A DNA stretch of 64,000 nt from Candidatus Pantoea bituminis (GTDB lineage Bacteria; Pseudomonadota; Gammaproteobacteria; Enterobacterales; Enterobacteriaceae). Shown one piece after another: positions 33,368 to 43,003 of the stretch. Both the position numbers and the translations under genes were made by a program. Each line of letters starts with the position of its first letter. Position 1 is the first letter of the stretch. Below the pieces are notes generated by a model. That model saw only the letters and a list, made by a program, of their open reading frames with translations, searched no databases and had not been told where the DNA came from. The stretch covers positions 1,302,001 through 1,366,000 of the forward strand of contig NZ_JAGTWO010000004.1 of the NCBI RefSeq assembly GCF_018842675.1, given 5' to 3'.

Positions 33368-34783
33368 ATGACAAACCTGGTAGAAGTAGAAGACTTTACG
33401 CGTCATAGCGAAGAGAGACGAACCAGCGCGTTCCAGCTTGAGGTGAAAGCCTGGCTGGAGCGCCATCCTGAAACGCAGTATGTCGACATCTTATTAAACG
33501 ATTTAAATGGAGTCTTTCGCGGTAAACGCATTCCGGTTTCCGCGCTGCTTAAACTTGAAAAAGGCTGTTACTTTCCGGCATCGGTGTTTGCCATGGATAT
33601 TCTCGGCAACACAGTAGAAGAGGCCGGTCTCGGACAATCCCTCGGTGAACCTGATAATCTGTGCCTTCCTGTTCTCAATACGTTAGTTCCTTCCGCTTCC
33701 GATCCTGAACACATTGCGCAACTGCTGTTAACCATGCGCAACCAAGATGGCACTCCCTTTGACGTTGAACCCCGAAATGTCCTCAATCAACTGTGGCAGC
33801 AGCTACGCAATCGAGGCTTGTTTCCGGTGGTAGCGGTAGAGTTGGAGTTCTATCTGGTGGACAAAAAGCGTGATGCGGAAGGCTTTATTCAGCCGCCTTG
33901 CTCGCCCGGCAGCGATGAGCGCAACATGCAGAGCCAGGTTTACTCAGTAGATAATCTCGACCACTTTGCCGATGTCCTGCGTGACATTGATGAGATAGCC
34001 AAACTGCAGGGCATTCCTGCCGATGGCGCGCTGGCAGAAGCGTCGCCAGGCCAGTTCGAAATCAACCTGCATCACACTCGCGATGTGCTGCAAGCCTGCG
34101 ATCACGCTATACAGCTAAAACGCCTGATACGTCAGGTGGCCGAAAACCACGGTATGACCGCAACCTTTATGGCTAAACCTTATGAAGAGTATGCGGGCAG
34201 CGGTATGCACGTACATATCAGCATGCTGGACGCCGCCAATCACAACGCTTTTGCCTGTGATGACGGCAGCGATTCGCCGCTGCTCAAACGCGCGCTGGCG
34301 GGAATGATTGATCTCATGCCCGCATCAATGGCGCTGCTGGCACCTAACGTTAACGCTTTTCGGCGGTTTGTACCGGAAGCCTATGTGCCGTTGCAGGCAT
34401 CGTGGGGCCATAACAATCGTACCGTGGCGCTGCGCATTCCCTGTGGCGATGTCGAGAATCATCGCATCGAATACCGGGTTGCTGGCGCGGATGCCAATCC
34501 CTATTTAGTGGTTTCGGCGATTTTAGCCGGCATGCTGCATGGATTGGATACGCAACTGCCGCTACCGCATCCGGTGACTGGCAACGGTCATGAAGCAGAA
34601 GGTTTGGCGATTCCTATACGTCAAAGCGATGCTTTATATGAGTTCGAGCAGAGCTATCCGCTGCAAAAATTATTAGGCGAGCGCTTTGCCAAAGTATGGT
34701 ACAGCTGCAAGAATTATGAGCTGATGCAGTTCGAGCGGTTGATCACTGCCACCGAAATTGACTGGATGCTTAAAAATGCCTGA
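33368..34783 (+). CDS. puuA: Glutamate-putrescine ligase
   Basis: PuuA joins glutamate to putrescine with ATP, the first step of the Puu pathway. The 472-residue glutamine-synthetase-like protein has KGCYFPASVFAMDILGN, GSGMHVHISM, QASWGHNNRTVALRIP and EYRVAGADANPYL. I chose MTNLVEVEDFTRHSEERR as the start; upstream codons extend into the regulatory region. It ends LKNA exactly as in E. coli. Confidence 0.96.
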   Translation: MTNLVEVEDFTRHSEERRTSAFQLEVKAWLERHPETQYVDILLNDLNGVFRGKRIPVSALLKLEKGCYFPASVFAMDILGNTVEEAGLGQSLGEPDNLCLPVLNTLVPSASDPEHIAQLLLTMRNQDGTPFDVEPRNVLNQLWQQLRNRGLFPVVAVELEFYLVDKKRDAEGFIQPPCSPGSDERNMQSQVYSVDNLDHFADVLRDIDEIAKLQGIPADGALAEASPGQFEINLHHTRDVLQACDHAIQLKRLIRQVAENHGMTATFMAKPYEEYAGSGMHVHISMLDAANHNAFACDDGSDSPLLKRALAGMIDLMPASMALLAPNVNAFRRFVPEAYVPLQASWGHNNRTVALRIPCGDVENHRIEYRVAGADANPYLVVSAILAGMLHGLDTQLPLPHPVTGNGHEAEGLAIPIRQSDALYEFEQSYPLQKLLGERFAKVWYSCKNYELMQFERLITATEIDWMLKNA

Positions 34784-34865
34784 GTAATATTTTGCATTTG
34801 GTGCCGCAACATCTTGTGCTGAGCCAATTGTTTGAGGCAGAATATGCGCGCTGCAAAAATGACAT

Positions 34866-34898
34866 ATAACCGACGCTTACCGCGCCGGTTATTTTTTT
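34866..34898 (+). terminator. Terminator behind puuA
   Basis: ATAACCG (34866-34872) pairs with CGGTTAT (34886-34892) and seven T follow. This should end the puuA transcript, so puuP needs its own promoter in the next 250 bases. Confidence 0.75.
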
Positions 34899-35006
34899 GC
34901 ACATTGTTTTTACTGACAGGTTTTCGCTGACTTAACCGAGGCCGGGCACGCACCCGGATAGATAAACACTGAAAACACGCTTAAGCGTGAGATTGAGGAT
35001 TCAAAG

Positions 35007-35171
35007 ATGGGGATGTTTTCCACACTGCCAGCCTATGCTGGTACGCGTTTTCGTGATGACTACGGCGCCACGCGTTCTACACACCTTACTCCCTGTCGCA
35101 TCTTGCGCAGTTGCCCCGTGACTCAACCTGGCCAGGTTGTCGCACAGGAGGCAATGAAGCATGTCGCTTAA
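35007..35171 (+). CDS. Candidate 54-aa leader peptide ahead of puuP
   Basis: An ATG behind a good GAGGA site (seven bases apart) opens a frame [20 protein letters not shown] that ends [13 protein letters not shown] then TAA. The stop lies 11 bases inside puuP, so translation may be coupled. I know no matching family. The frame contains a small hairpin (CCAGC-CTAT-GCTGG) and the palindrome described at 35124. It could be a control peptide for the putrescine importer or a chance frame. Confidence 0.35.
   Translation: MGMFSTLPAYAGTRFRDDYGATRSTHLTPCRILRSCPVTQPGQVVAQEAMKHVA
35124..35139. promoter_or_regulatory. 16-bp perfect palindrome just before the puuP ribosome site
   Basis: CAACCTGGCCAGGTTG is a perfect palindrome ending six bases before the AGGAGG (35146-35151) of puuP. 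As RNA it can form a hairpin near the ribosome site; as DNA it could bind a dimeric regulator. Confidence 0.5.
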
Positions 35172-36519
35172 TACCTCTGCAGCACCTCAGCGTGCGCATC
35201 TGAAAAAATCGCTGACCTTACTTCCGGTCGTCATGATGGGCCTAGCCTACATGCAGCCTATGACCCTTTTTGATACGTTTGGTATCGTCTCTGGGTTGAC
35301 CGATGGTCACGTTGCCACCGCTTATGCGTTTGCACTGATTGCGATTCTGTTTACCGCCGTGAGCTACGGTAAGCTGGTACGCCGCTTCCCCTCTGCGGGC
35401 TCCGCTTATACTTACGCGCAAAAGGCTATCAGTCCGCACGTCGGGTTTATGGTGGGCTGGTCATCTTTGCTGGACTATTTGTTCATGCCGATGATCAACA
35501 TCCTGCTGGCAAAAAACTATTTTGAAACACTGGTGCCCGGCATTCCTTCGTGGATTTTTGTCGTGATGCTGGTGGGCTTCATGACGCTCTCGAATCTCAA
35601 AGGCATCAAAACCGTTGCCAACTTCAACAGCATTATTGTGGTGCTGCAGGTTGTGGTTATGGTCGGTATCACTGTGATGGTGATTTACGGCGTAGCAAAC
35701 GGCGAAGGCGCGGGCACCTTGACCAGCAGCAAACCTTTCTGGTCAGAAAATGCCCATGTCGTGCCCATGATTACCGGCGCGACGATACTCTGCTTCTCCT
35801 TCCTTGGCTTTGATGGAATCAGTTCCCTGTCGGAAGAGACCAAAGATGCAGAACGCACCATTCCACGCGCGATCTTCCTGACGGCGTTGATTGGTGGCGT
35901 AATCTTTATCATTGCCTCGTACTTTTTGCAGCTTTATTTCCCGGACATTACCCGCTTCCAGGACCCGGATTCGTCACAGCCAGAAATTATGCTGTTCGTT
36001 GCCGGTAAAGCGTTGCAGGTCGGTATCCTGATCTTCTCGGTGGTCACGGTGCTGGCTTCAGGTATGGCGGCACATGCAGGCGTTTCACGTCTGATGTATG
36101 TCATGGGTCGTGATGGTGTGTTCCCAGAGCGCTTCTTTGGTTACATCCATCCGAAGTGGCGTACACCGTCTCTGAATGTGCTGCTGGTGGGTGCGGTTGC
36201 CTTGATGGCGATTAATTTCGACCTGGTCACGGCAACAGCGCTGATTAACTTCGGCGCGTTAGTAGCGTTTACCTTTGTGAACCTATCGGTGATTGCGCAG
36301 TTCTGGATCCGTGAGAAGCGTAACCGCACGCTGAAAGATCACTTCCAGTTCCTGGTACTGCCGCTGCTCGGTGCAATGACAGTCGGTGCACTGTGGATCA
36401 ACCTGGAAGAGAGTTCGATGGTGCTGGGCCTGATTTGGGCGACTATCGGTATTCTGTATCTGGCGTTTGTGACTCGCAGCTTCCGTAATCCGGTGCCGCA
36501 GTTCAGCGAAGAGATTTAA
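35161..36519 (+). CDS. puuP: Putrescine importer (APC family)
   Basis: PuuP brings putrescine into the cell with protons. The 452-residue protein has about twelve membrane segments and follows E. coli Puu[33 protein letters not shown], then [26 protein letters not shown] strong AGGAGG precedes the ATG by nine bases. A terminator behind puuA suggests separate transcription. Confidence 0.93.
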   Translation: MSLNTSAAPQRAHLKKSLTLLPVVMMGLAYMQPMTLFDTFGIVSGLTDGHVATAYAFALIAILFTAVSYGKLVRRFPSAGSAYTYAQKAISPHVGFMVGWSSLLDYLFMPMINILLAKNYFETLVPGIPSWIFVVMLVGFMTLSNLKGIKTVANFNSIIVVLQVVVMVGITVMVIYGVANGEGAGTLTSSKPFWSENAHVVPMITGATILCFSFLGFDGISSLSEETKDAERTIPRAIFLTALIGGVIFIIASYFLQLYFPDITRFQDPDSSQPEIMLFVAGKALQVGILIFSVVTVLASGMAAHAGVSRLMYVMGRDGVFPERFFGYIHPKWRTPSLNVLLVGAVALMAINFDLVTATALINFGALVAFTFVNLSVIAQFWIREKRNRTLKDHFQFLVLPLLGAMTVGALWINLEESSMVLGLIWATIGILYLAFVTRSFRNPVPQFSEEI

Positions 36520-36548
36520 GTAAACCGCTCTATTCTTTTAAGTGCGAG

Positions 36549-36737
36549 GTCGTTTGTCCCCCACCTCGGTCCTCCCCCATACATGGGGGAGGAAGACCTG
36601 CACTATGCGAGTATTGAAGCTGCATCCGGCAGCGTCTCCTTCCCCGCTTAGCAGGGGAAGGGCGGGATGGGGGACAGCGCGCAGATGACGTCGTTTGCCC
36701 CCACCTCAATCCTCCCCCATACATGGGGGAGGAAGAT
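36549..36737. repeat. Cluster of palindromic intergenic repeats
   Basis: Two nearly identical 49-bp units (36549-36597 and 36689-36737) each start GTCGTTTG and contain a 22-bp perfect palindrome built on CCTCCCCCAT (36571-36592 and 36711-36732). Between them lies a second palindromic element (36638-36661, CCTTCCCCGC...GGGGAAGG). The second type recurs at 42917. They look like dispersed REP/MITE-type elements and may also act as terminators between puuP and the convergent regulator gene. Confidence 0.8.
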
Positions 36738-36780
36738 GCTGCAAAATGCCCACTCTGTACCTGCATGTTGCAGCGTCTCC

Positions 36781-37542
36781 TTACCCCGCAATCATCAGTT
36801 CCCATTCTCCTTTATTTAGCGATTCCCGCGCCGCACCACTTAGCTGTTTATCCGTAATAATGGTGTCGAACTGCGCCAGCGGCAGAGCTAAAAACGTTGC
36901 GATTTTGTTGTACTTCGAGCTGTCGCTCAGTAACACGCGCTTGCTGCTCACTTCACTGACAGTCTGCTTCACCGTCACTTTGTCTTCATCTGGCGTGAAC
37001 AACCCGCGTGGTCCCCAGGATGACGAGGAAATAAACGCGATATCGATCGCCAAATGACGCAAACTGCGCGCGGCCGCTTCTCCCACGCAAGAACGATTTT
37101 CCCGGCAAACTGTGCCGCCTGTGTGAATTACCCGACAGCTACTGGCCTCCATCAACAAATTCGCCACCATGAAATCATTGGTTACCACCAGCAAGTCATC
37201 ACGATCCACCACCTCACGTGCCAGCGCCAACGTGGTGGTGCCAGCATCCAGATAGATACAGCTGTTACGCGGAATATGTTGCGCGGCTAATCGACCAATC
37301 GCATTTTTTTCATCGTTAAACAGGGCCGTTTTCGTTAGATGCGAAGGTTCCGCCGCCAGCCGATCGGCTGAACGTACGCCGCCCGACACCGACAGCACTG
37401 CACCTTGCTCTTCCAACTTTTGCACATCACGACGAATTGTCATATGTGAAACACCGAGTCGATCGGTCAGTTCGGCAATACTCACCACGCCACGCTCGCC
37501 AACCAGCGCCAAAATTTGTTGATGTCGTTCGACGGGAATCAC
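36781..37542 (-). CDS. ygbI: DeoR-family regulator of the four-carbon sugar acid operon (YgbI-like)
   Basis: The 253-residue protein begins MIPVERHQQILALVGERGVVSIAEL with a DeoR HTH (LGVSHMTIRRDVQKLEEQG) and has a C-terminal sugar-phosphate sensor domain (YLDAGTTTLALA). It diverges from ltnD and probably represses the operon until a pathway intermediate binds. Confidence 0.9.
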   Translation of the reverse strand: MIPVERHQQILALVGERGVVSIAELTDRLGVSHMTIRRDVQKLEEQGAVLSVSGGVRSADRLAAEPSHLTKTALFNDEKNAIGRLAAQHIPRNSCIYLDAGTTTLALAREVVDRDDLLVVTNDFMVANLLMEASSCRVIHTGGTVCRENRSCVGEAAARSLRHLAIDIAFISSSSWGPRGLFTPDEDKVTVKQTVSEVSSKRVLLSDSSKYNKIATFLALPLAQFDTIITDKQLSGAARESLNKGEWELMIAG

Positions 37543-37811
37543 ATCGGCTCCTTGAAAGTTATCATTTTTTCACATTGTAAGGGTTTTACTCTTTAACGCG
37601 AATAGAAATTTCTTAGCCTGACAGGGGCGGTAATGGCTATATATCCGCTTGCAGCAAGGCTTGAGTGAGAATGTTCTGCTTTGTGAATATTTGTTGTTTT
37701 CGCGGTATGAAGTTATTTTTTGTGAGTTGGCGCGCATTTTTTCGCCCGACAACCTGTCAGGATTAACATCAACAAACAAATAATCACTTAATTTAACAGC
37801 GGAGGCCTACG
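37543..37811. promoter_or_regulatory. Divergent ygbI/ltnD control region
   Basis: The 269-bp gap is AT-rich and must hold the promoters for both directions. I see no strong repeat. The GGAGG at 37801 serves the GTG start of ltnD. Confidence 0.5.
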
Positions 37812-38717
37812 GTGCCAGTCTCAAATATCTGTGTTATCGGTTTAGGTTCAATGGGGATGGGTGCAGCGCAATCGTGTATCCGTGCAGGTTTAAACACATG
37901 GGGCGTGGATCTCAATCCCGCTGCACTGGAAACACTGCGTCAGGCTGGCGCACGTGACGCACAAACCTCCGCTGACAGCTTTGTTGATCAGCTCGACGCA
38001 GTGTTGCTGCTGGTGGTCAATGCCAAACAAGTCAACGCTATTCTGTTTGGTGAAAACGGTCTGGCAGCAAAGTTAAAGCCCGGCACGCTGGTAATGATCT
38101 CTTCTACTATCTCGGCACAAGACGCGCAGCAGTTTGAGCAAAAACTGGCGGAACACCAGTTACTGATGCTGGACGCGCCGGTATCCGGTGGCGCAGCCAA
38201 AGCTGCCACCGGCGACATGACGGTAATGGCATCGGGCAGCGAAGCGGTGTTTGCACAACTGCAGCCCGTGCTGGATGCAGTCGCGGCGAAAGTCTATCGC
38301 GTGGGCAATGAAATCGGCCTTGGCTCCACCGTTAAAATTATTCACCAGCTGCTGGCTGGCGTGCACATTGCGGTGGGCGCAGAAGCGATGGCGCTGGCCG
38401 CGCGCGCGGGCATTCCACTCGATACCATGTATGACGTGGTGACTAACGCCGCCGGAAACTCCTGGATGTTTGAGAACCGTATGCGTCACGTCGTGGATGG
38501 CGATTACAGCCCTAAATCGGCTGTCGATATCTTTGTAAAAGATCTCAACCTGGTCGCTGATACCGCCAAATCATTGCATTTTCCGCTGCCTTTAGCCTCA
38601 ACCGCACTGAATATGTTTACCGAAGCCAGCAACGCAGGCTATGGCCGTGAAGATGACAGTGCGGTGATCAAGATTTTCAGCGGCATTACGCTGCCACAGG
38701 CGCAGGAGAAAGCATGA
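37812..38717 (+). CDS. ltnD: L-threonate dehydrogenase
   Basis: This 301-residue 3-hydroxyacid dehydrogenase (YgbJ type) oxidises L-threonate (or D-erythronate) to the 2-keto acid with NAD. It shows the Rossmann motif VIGLGSMGMGAA, the substrate loop DAPVSGGAAKA and the catalytic Lys in GSTVKIIHQ. It uses a GTG start behind GGAGG. It overlaps otnK by four bases and opens the operon. Confidence 0.93.
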   Translation: MPVSNICVIGLGSMGMGAAQSCIRAGLNTWGVDLNPAALETLRQAGARDAQTSADSFVDQLDAVLLLVVNAKQVNAILFGENGLAAKLKPGTLVMISSTISAQDAQQFEQKLAEHQLLMLDAPVSGGAAKAATGDMTVMASGSEAVFAQLQPVLDAVAAKVYRVGNEIGLGSTVKIIHQLLAGVHIAVGAEAMALAARAGIPLDTMYDVVTNAAGNSWMFENRMRHVVDGDYSPKSAVDIFVKDLNLVADTAKSLHFPLPLASTALNMFTEASNAGYGREDDSAVIKIFSGITLPQAQEKA

Positions 38718-39982
38718 TGCGTTTGGGTGTGATAGCTGACGACTTCACCGGTGCGACCGATATCGCCAGCTTTCTGGTGCAAAACGGTCTTGCTACTATT
38801 CAGTTTAACGGCGTGCCGGATAACAGCGATGCGCTGGACGCGCAGGCAATTGTGATTAGCCTGAAGTCACGTTCTTGCCCGGTTGAGCAAGCCATTGATC
38901 AGTCGCTGGCTGCTTTGAAATGGCTGCAACAGCAAGGCTGCGAACGTTTCTACTTTAAATATTGCTCCACGTTCGACAGCACAGCACAGGGCAATATCGG
39001 CCCGGTGACCGATGCACTGTTAGCGGCGTTGGATGAAACGCAAACGGTGATCTGCCCGGCGCTGCCGATTAATGGCCGCACGGTTTATCAAGGGCATCTG
39101 TTCGTTGGCGAGCAATTGTTGTCCGAATCGGGTATGCGTCACCATCCGGTCACACCGATGACCGACAGCAATTTGTTGCGATTAATGGCGCGTCAGGCAA
39201 AAGGCAAAGCAGGGCTGATTGCCGCACCCATCCTCGACCAAGGCGCAGCGGCGGTGCGCAGCAAGCTTGATGAACTGCGTCAGCAAGGCATTAACTATGT
39301 GGTGATCGATACCTTAAATGAGCAGCATCTGCTCACCCAAGGTGAAGCGCTGCGCGATATGCGTTTGGTTACCGGTGGTTCAGGTTTAGCGATCGGCCTG
39401 GCGCGTCAATGGGCGCAAGCAGGCAGCGATCGCCGCGAAGCAGAAGAGGCGGGGCGTCCGCAAGGCAGCCGTGCCGTGGTGATTTCCGGTTCCTGTTCGC
39501 AGATGACCAACTGGCAGGTCGCGACTTATCGCCAACAAGCGCCAGCCCAGGAAGTGTTAGTTGAACGCTGTCTTGACGATGCAGAAAGCTACGCGCAACA
39601 GCTGTGTGACTGGGTTGATGCAAACAGCCATCAATCGTTAGCGCCGCTGTTATTCGCCACCGCAGATGCGCAACAGCTGCAAGCTATTCAGCAGCAATAC
39701 GGAGCACAACGCAGCAGTGAAGCGGTGGAATCACTGTTTGCCGCGGTAACGCGAGAATTAAAAGCACGTGGCTGGCAGCGTTTTATTGTTGCGGGTGGTG
39801 AAACATCTGGCGTGGTAGCGCAAAGCCTGGGCGTGACCGCTTTTCACATCGGCCCAACTATTTCGCCTGGCGTGCCATGGGTACGCGACATCCAGCAGCC
39901 GCTTTCACTGGCGCTGAAGTCCGGTAATTTTGGTGATGAGCAGTTCTTCCGCCGCGCACAAACGGAGTTTTCCCATGTCTGA
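38714..39982 (+). CDS. otnK: 3-oxo-tetronate kinase
   Basis: The 422-residue four-carbon acid sugar kinase (YgbK, DUF1537) phosphorylates the 3-oxo-tetronate made in the previous steps. Its start (MRLGVIADDFTGATDIASFL) and the ATP-site sequence VAGGETSGVVAQSLG are characteristic. It overlaps otnC by eight bases. Confidence 0.95.
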   Translation: MMRLGVIADDFTGATDIASFLVQNGLATIQFNGVPDNSDALDAQAIVISLKSRSCPVEQAIDQSLAALKWLQQQGCERFYFKYCSTFDSTAQGNIGPVTDALLAALDETQTVICPALPINGRTVYQGHLFVGEQLLSESGMRHHPVTPMTDSNLLRLMARQAKGKAGLIAAPILDQGAAAVRSKLDELRQQGINYVVIDTLNEQHLLTQGEALRDMRLVTGGSGLAIGLARQWAQAGSDRREAEEAGRPQGSRAVVISGSCSQMTNWQVATYRQQAPAQEVLVERCLDDAESYAQQLCDWVDANSHQSLAPLLFATADAQQLQAIQQQYGAQRSSEAVESLFAAVTRELKARGWQRFIVAGGETSGVVAQSLGVTAFHIGPTISPGVPWVRDIQQPLSLALKSGNFGDEQFFRRAQTEFSHV

Positions 39983-40618
39983 GCAATTTTCTTCGAGCGA
40001 ACAGCAAGCCCGTCTTGAGATGGTGAAGTTGGGTGCCTCCTTTTTCAGCGCGGTTACGCGACAGGATCTGCCGGTAATCTGTCGCTGTTGCTGGAGGATG
40101 GCAATCTGCTCGCTACACCGACCGGTTCTTGCTTAGGTGAACTGGATGGTGAACGCTTATCAAAAGTGACGCTGGAAGGCGAATGGATTTCGGGCGACAA
40201 GCCTTCAAAAGAGATCGCGTTTCACCGCGCGCTCTATCTGAATAATCCCGACTGCAAAGCGGTGGTGCATCTGCACAGCCATTACCTGACGGCGCTCTCC
40301 TGTCTGCAAGGATTGGATAGCGAAAACTGTATTCGACCGTTCACGCCTTATGTGGTGATGCGGGTTGGCGATGTGCCGGTAGTGCCCTATTACAAGCCGG
40401 GCGATCAGCGTCTGGCGGACGATTTGGCGCAACTGGCGGGAAAATATCGCGCCTTCCTGCTGGCAAATCACGGGCCGGTGGTGGTCGGTAAATCGCTGCG
40501 TGAAGCAGCAGACAACACCGAAGAACTGGAAGAGACCGCACGGCTGATGTTCACGCTGGGTGACCGTGCCATACGTTATCTGACAGATAGCGAAGTGGCG
40601 GAATTAAGGAGCCGATAA
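39975..40618 (+). pseudogene. otnC: 3-oxo-tetronate 4-phosphate decarboxylase (class II aldolase), one frameshift
   Basis: The gene starts MSEQFSSSEQQARLEMVKLGASFF and its main part is a class II aldolase (PSKEIAFHRALY, VHLHSHYLTALS, NHGPVVVGKSL). After ASFF the raw frame leaves the family at T40041-40045. With one more T it reads QRGYATGSAGNLSLLLEDGNLLATPTGS, the conserved phosphate-binding region. It removes CO2 from 3-oxo-tetronate 4-phosphate to give dihydroxyacetone phosphate. The break is probably a sequence error, since the rest of the operon is well kept. Confidence 0.88.
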
Positions 40619-41403
40619 TGCCAAAGTTTGCTGCTAATTTATCTACTCAATTTAACGAAGTCCCGTTTTTAGCGCGCTTTGCTGCCGCCGCCGAAGCCGG
40701 ATTTGAGGCGGTGGAATTTCTGTTTCCCTACGATTATCCCGCTGCGCAGTTGAAACAGCTGTTGGATGAGAACCAGCTCAAATTGGTGCTGTTTAACACC
40801 GCTGCCGGTAACGTAGCGGCGAGTGAATGGGGTGTTTCTGGCATTCCTGGCCGCGAAGTTGAGGCCAAGGCGGACATCGACCGTGCGCTGGAGTACGCGC
40901 TGGCGCTGGCGTGCCCACAGGTGCACATCATGTCTGCGACCGTGCCAGAAGGCGCAGATCGTCAGGCATATGTTGATACCTTTATCAGCAATATGCGTTA
41001 CGCCTCCGAACAGTTTGCACCGCACAACATCACTTTGCTGATTGAAGCGCTGAACCCGAAAACCAAACCGAATTATCTCTATTCCAGCCAGTATCAAACG
41101 CTGGAAATGGTTAAGCTGATTGATCGGCCTAATGTCTTCACCCAGCTCGACCTGTTCCATGCTCAGCTGGTGGACGGCAATCTCAGCCACTTAATTCGCC
41201 ACCACGCAGGCCGTTATCGCCACGTGCAGATCGCCTCGGCACCCGATCGTCACGAGCCGGATGAAGGTGAAATCAATTATCCCTATCTGTATGCATTGCT
41301 GGATGAGGTCGGTTACGACGGCTGGATCGGCTGCGAATATATTCCGCGCGGCAATACGCAAGAAGGCTTGGGTTGGTTTAAAGACTGGCGTACCCGCCGC
41401 TAA
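40618..41403 (+). CDS. otnI: 2-oxo-tetronate isomerase (hydroxypyruvate isomerase family)
   Basis: The 261-residue AP-endonuclease-2-like barrel (YgbM) interconverts 2-oxo- and 3-oxo-tetronate. It begins [21 protein letters not shown] and has [14 protein letters not shown] and the metal-site GEINYPYLY. It starts at the last base of otnC (TAATG). Confidence 0.94.
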   Translation: MPKFAANLSTQFNEVPFLARFAAAAEAGFEAVEFLFPYDYPAAQLKQLLDENQLKLVLFNTAAGNVAASEWGVSGIPGREVEAKADIDRALEYALALACPQVHIMSATVPEGADRQAYVDTFISNMRYASEQFAPHNITLLIEALNPKTKPNYLYSSQYQTLEMVKLIDRPNVFTQLDLFHAQLVDGNLSHLIRHHAGRYRHVQIASAPDRHEPDEGEINYPYLYALLDEVGYDGWIGCEYIPRGNTQEGLGWFKDWRTRR

Positions 41404-41531
41404 ACCCTTTTAAAAAGACCACATCGGTTAATTTGCAATCGATGTGCGTCGCTTTGTACCTAAAATCCACCAGTTAGAAATTTTCAAAATACTTAACTTG
41501 ATGAAAAATATAAATAATTAGAGGTCTGCCG

Positions 41532-42890
41532 ATGTCCACTACCTTCTTGTTGTCCATCGCGCTAGTCAGCGTGATATTGCTGTTACTTCTGGTGATTAAA
41601 GCCAAAGTTCACCCCTTTATTGCTTTATTGATCGCAAGCTTATTTGTGGCGATCACCACGGGCATCCCTGCTGAAAACATCATGAAAGTGATACTCGGCG
41701 GCATGGGGAGTTTGCTGGGAAGCATTGCGGTAATCATCGTTTTAGGGGCGATTCTGGGGGCGATTATCGAAGCTTCAGGCGGCGCTGATGCACTGGCAAA
41801 CCGTTTCGCCAGGCTATGTGGGCCGCAACGTATGGTGGCAGCATTAACCATTGTCGCCTTCATTCTGGGCTTACCCGTATTTTTCGATGTCGGTTTTATC
41901 ATTGTCGTGCCACTGATTTATGGTTTTACCAAAGTGATGCGCGTTTCACCGCTGAAGTTTGGTTTACCGATGGCGGGAATGATGTTGATGGTCCATGTTA
42001 CGGTGCCAACACATCCAGGCCCGGCGGCGGCGGCGGGATTACTGAATGCTGATTTGGGCTGGTTGATGATGTTGGGTATCGCGATTTCAGTGCCGGTGGG
42101 CGTCGTCGGTTATTTCGCGGCAAAAGCGTTAAACCGCAAAAAATATCATCTTTCAGTACAGGTTCTTGAACAGCTGCAACTGACGGAATCGGCCGATCAC
42201 GCTTCATCGACACGTGATAAAAACGTGCCGGGCGCCATGTTGATCGCCAGTTTAATTGTTCTGCCCATTTTGTTGATCATGTTGGGAACATTACTGCCTC
42301 CACACCTGACACCAGGCAGTTTGCCGTTAAAAGTCCTGACCTTAATAGGGTCGCCAGGTATAGCGTTGCTGATTACGTTGTTGCTGGCATCCTGGCTGCT
42401 CGGCTTGCGTCGTGGCTGGACCACAGAAAAGCTAGAAACACTGTCGAACAAGGCGATTTCAACTGCAGCCGGTGTCATTTTAGTGTCGGGCGCGGGAGGT
42501 GCGTTTGGTAAAGTGCTGGTGGAATCTGGGGTAGGTAAGGCGCTGGCCGGTTCACTGCAAACCATTCATCTTCCCTTGATCCCTGCTGCCTTTATTTTGT
42601 CGTTGGCACTGCGTGCTTCACAGGGATCAGCCACAGTAGCAATCGTAACCACGTGTGGATTATTAAGCACTGCCGTGACGGGGTTAGGCGATATGCAGCT
42701 GGTGCTGGTGGCGCTGTCAGCCTGCTTCGGCGCCTTAGGTTTATCTCACGTCAACGACTCTGGATTCTGGGTGGTGACGCGTTATTTAGGTTTGTCGGTA
42801 GCGGACGGTTTGAGGACCTGGACAGTGCTAACCACGTTGATGGGATTATGTGGTTTTGCCCTGACCTGGTTAGTGTGGGCATTTATCTAG
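41532..42890 (+). CDS. ygbN: GntP-family permease (YgbN)
   Basis: The 452-residue protein has about twelve to fourteen membrane segments and GntP marks such as LPVFFDVGFIIVVPLIYG, HVTVPTHPGPAAAAG and GSATVAIVTTCG. It is the likely importer of the sugar acids used by this operon, as for the E. coli neighbour. A 128-base gap separates it from otnI. Confidence 0.92.
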   Translation: MSTTFLLSIALVSVILLLLLVIKAKVHPFIALLIASLFVAITTGIPAENIMKVILGGMGSLLGSIAVIIVLGAILGAIIEASGGADALANRFARLCGPQRMVAALTIVAFILGLPVFFDVGFIIVVPLIYGFTKVMRVSPLKFGLPMAGMMLMVHVTVPTHPGPAAAAGLLNADLGWLMMLGIAISVPVGVVGYFAAKALNRKKYHLSVQVLEQLQLTESADHASSTRDKNVPGAMLIASLIVLPILLIMLGTLLPPHLTPGSLPLKVLTLIGSPGIALLITLLLASWLLGLRRGWTTEKLETLSNKAISTAAGVILVSGAGGAFGKVLVESGVGKALAGSLQTIHLPLIPAAFILSLALRASQGSATVAIVTTCGLLSTAVTGLGDMQLVLVALSACFGALGLSHVNDSGFWVVTRYLGLSVADGLRTWTVLTTLMGLCGFALTWLVWAFI

Positions 42891-42916
42891 ATTAGTCGCT
42901 GTATATCAAAGCGTCT

Positions 42917-42939
42917 CCTTCCCCGCTTTGCGGGGAAGG
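42917..42939. repeat. Palindromic intergenic repeat, third copy
   Basis: CCTTCCCCGCTTTGCGGGG followed by AAGG is the same element type as at 36638-36661, with the same GCGTCT in front. It lies between the convergent ygbN and sbcB genes. Confidence 0.75.
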
Positions 42940-43003
42940 TTGGAATGAGGACTGCGCGCCTCGCACTCAATCAGCACTCAACTCAACATCAGTCGCACTG
43001 ACT

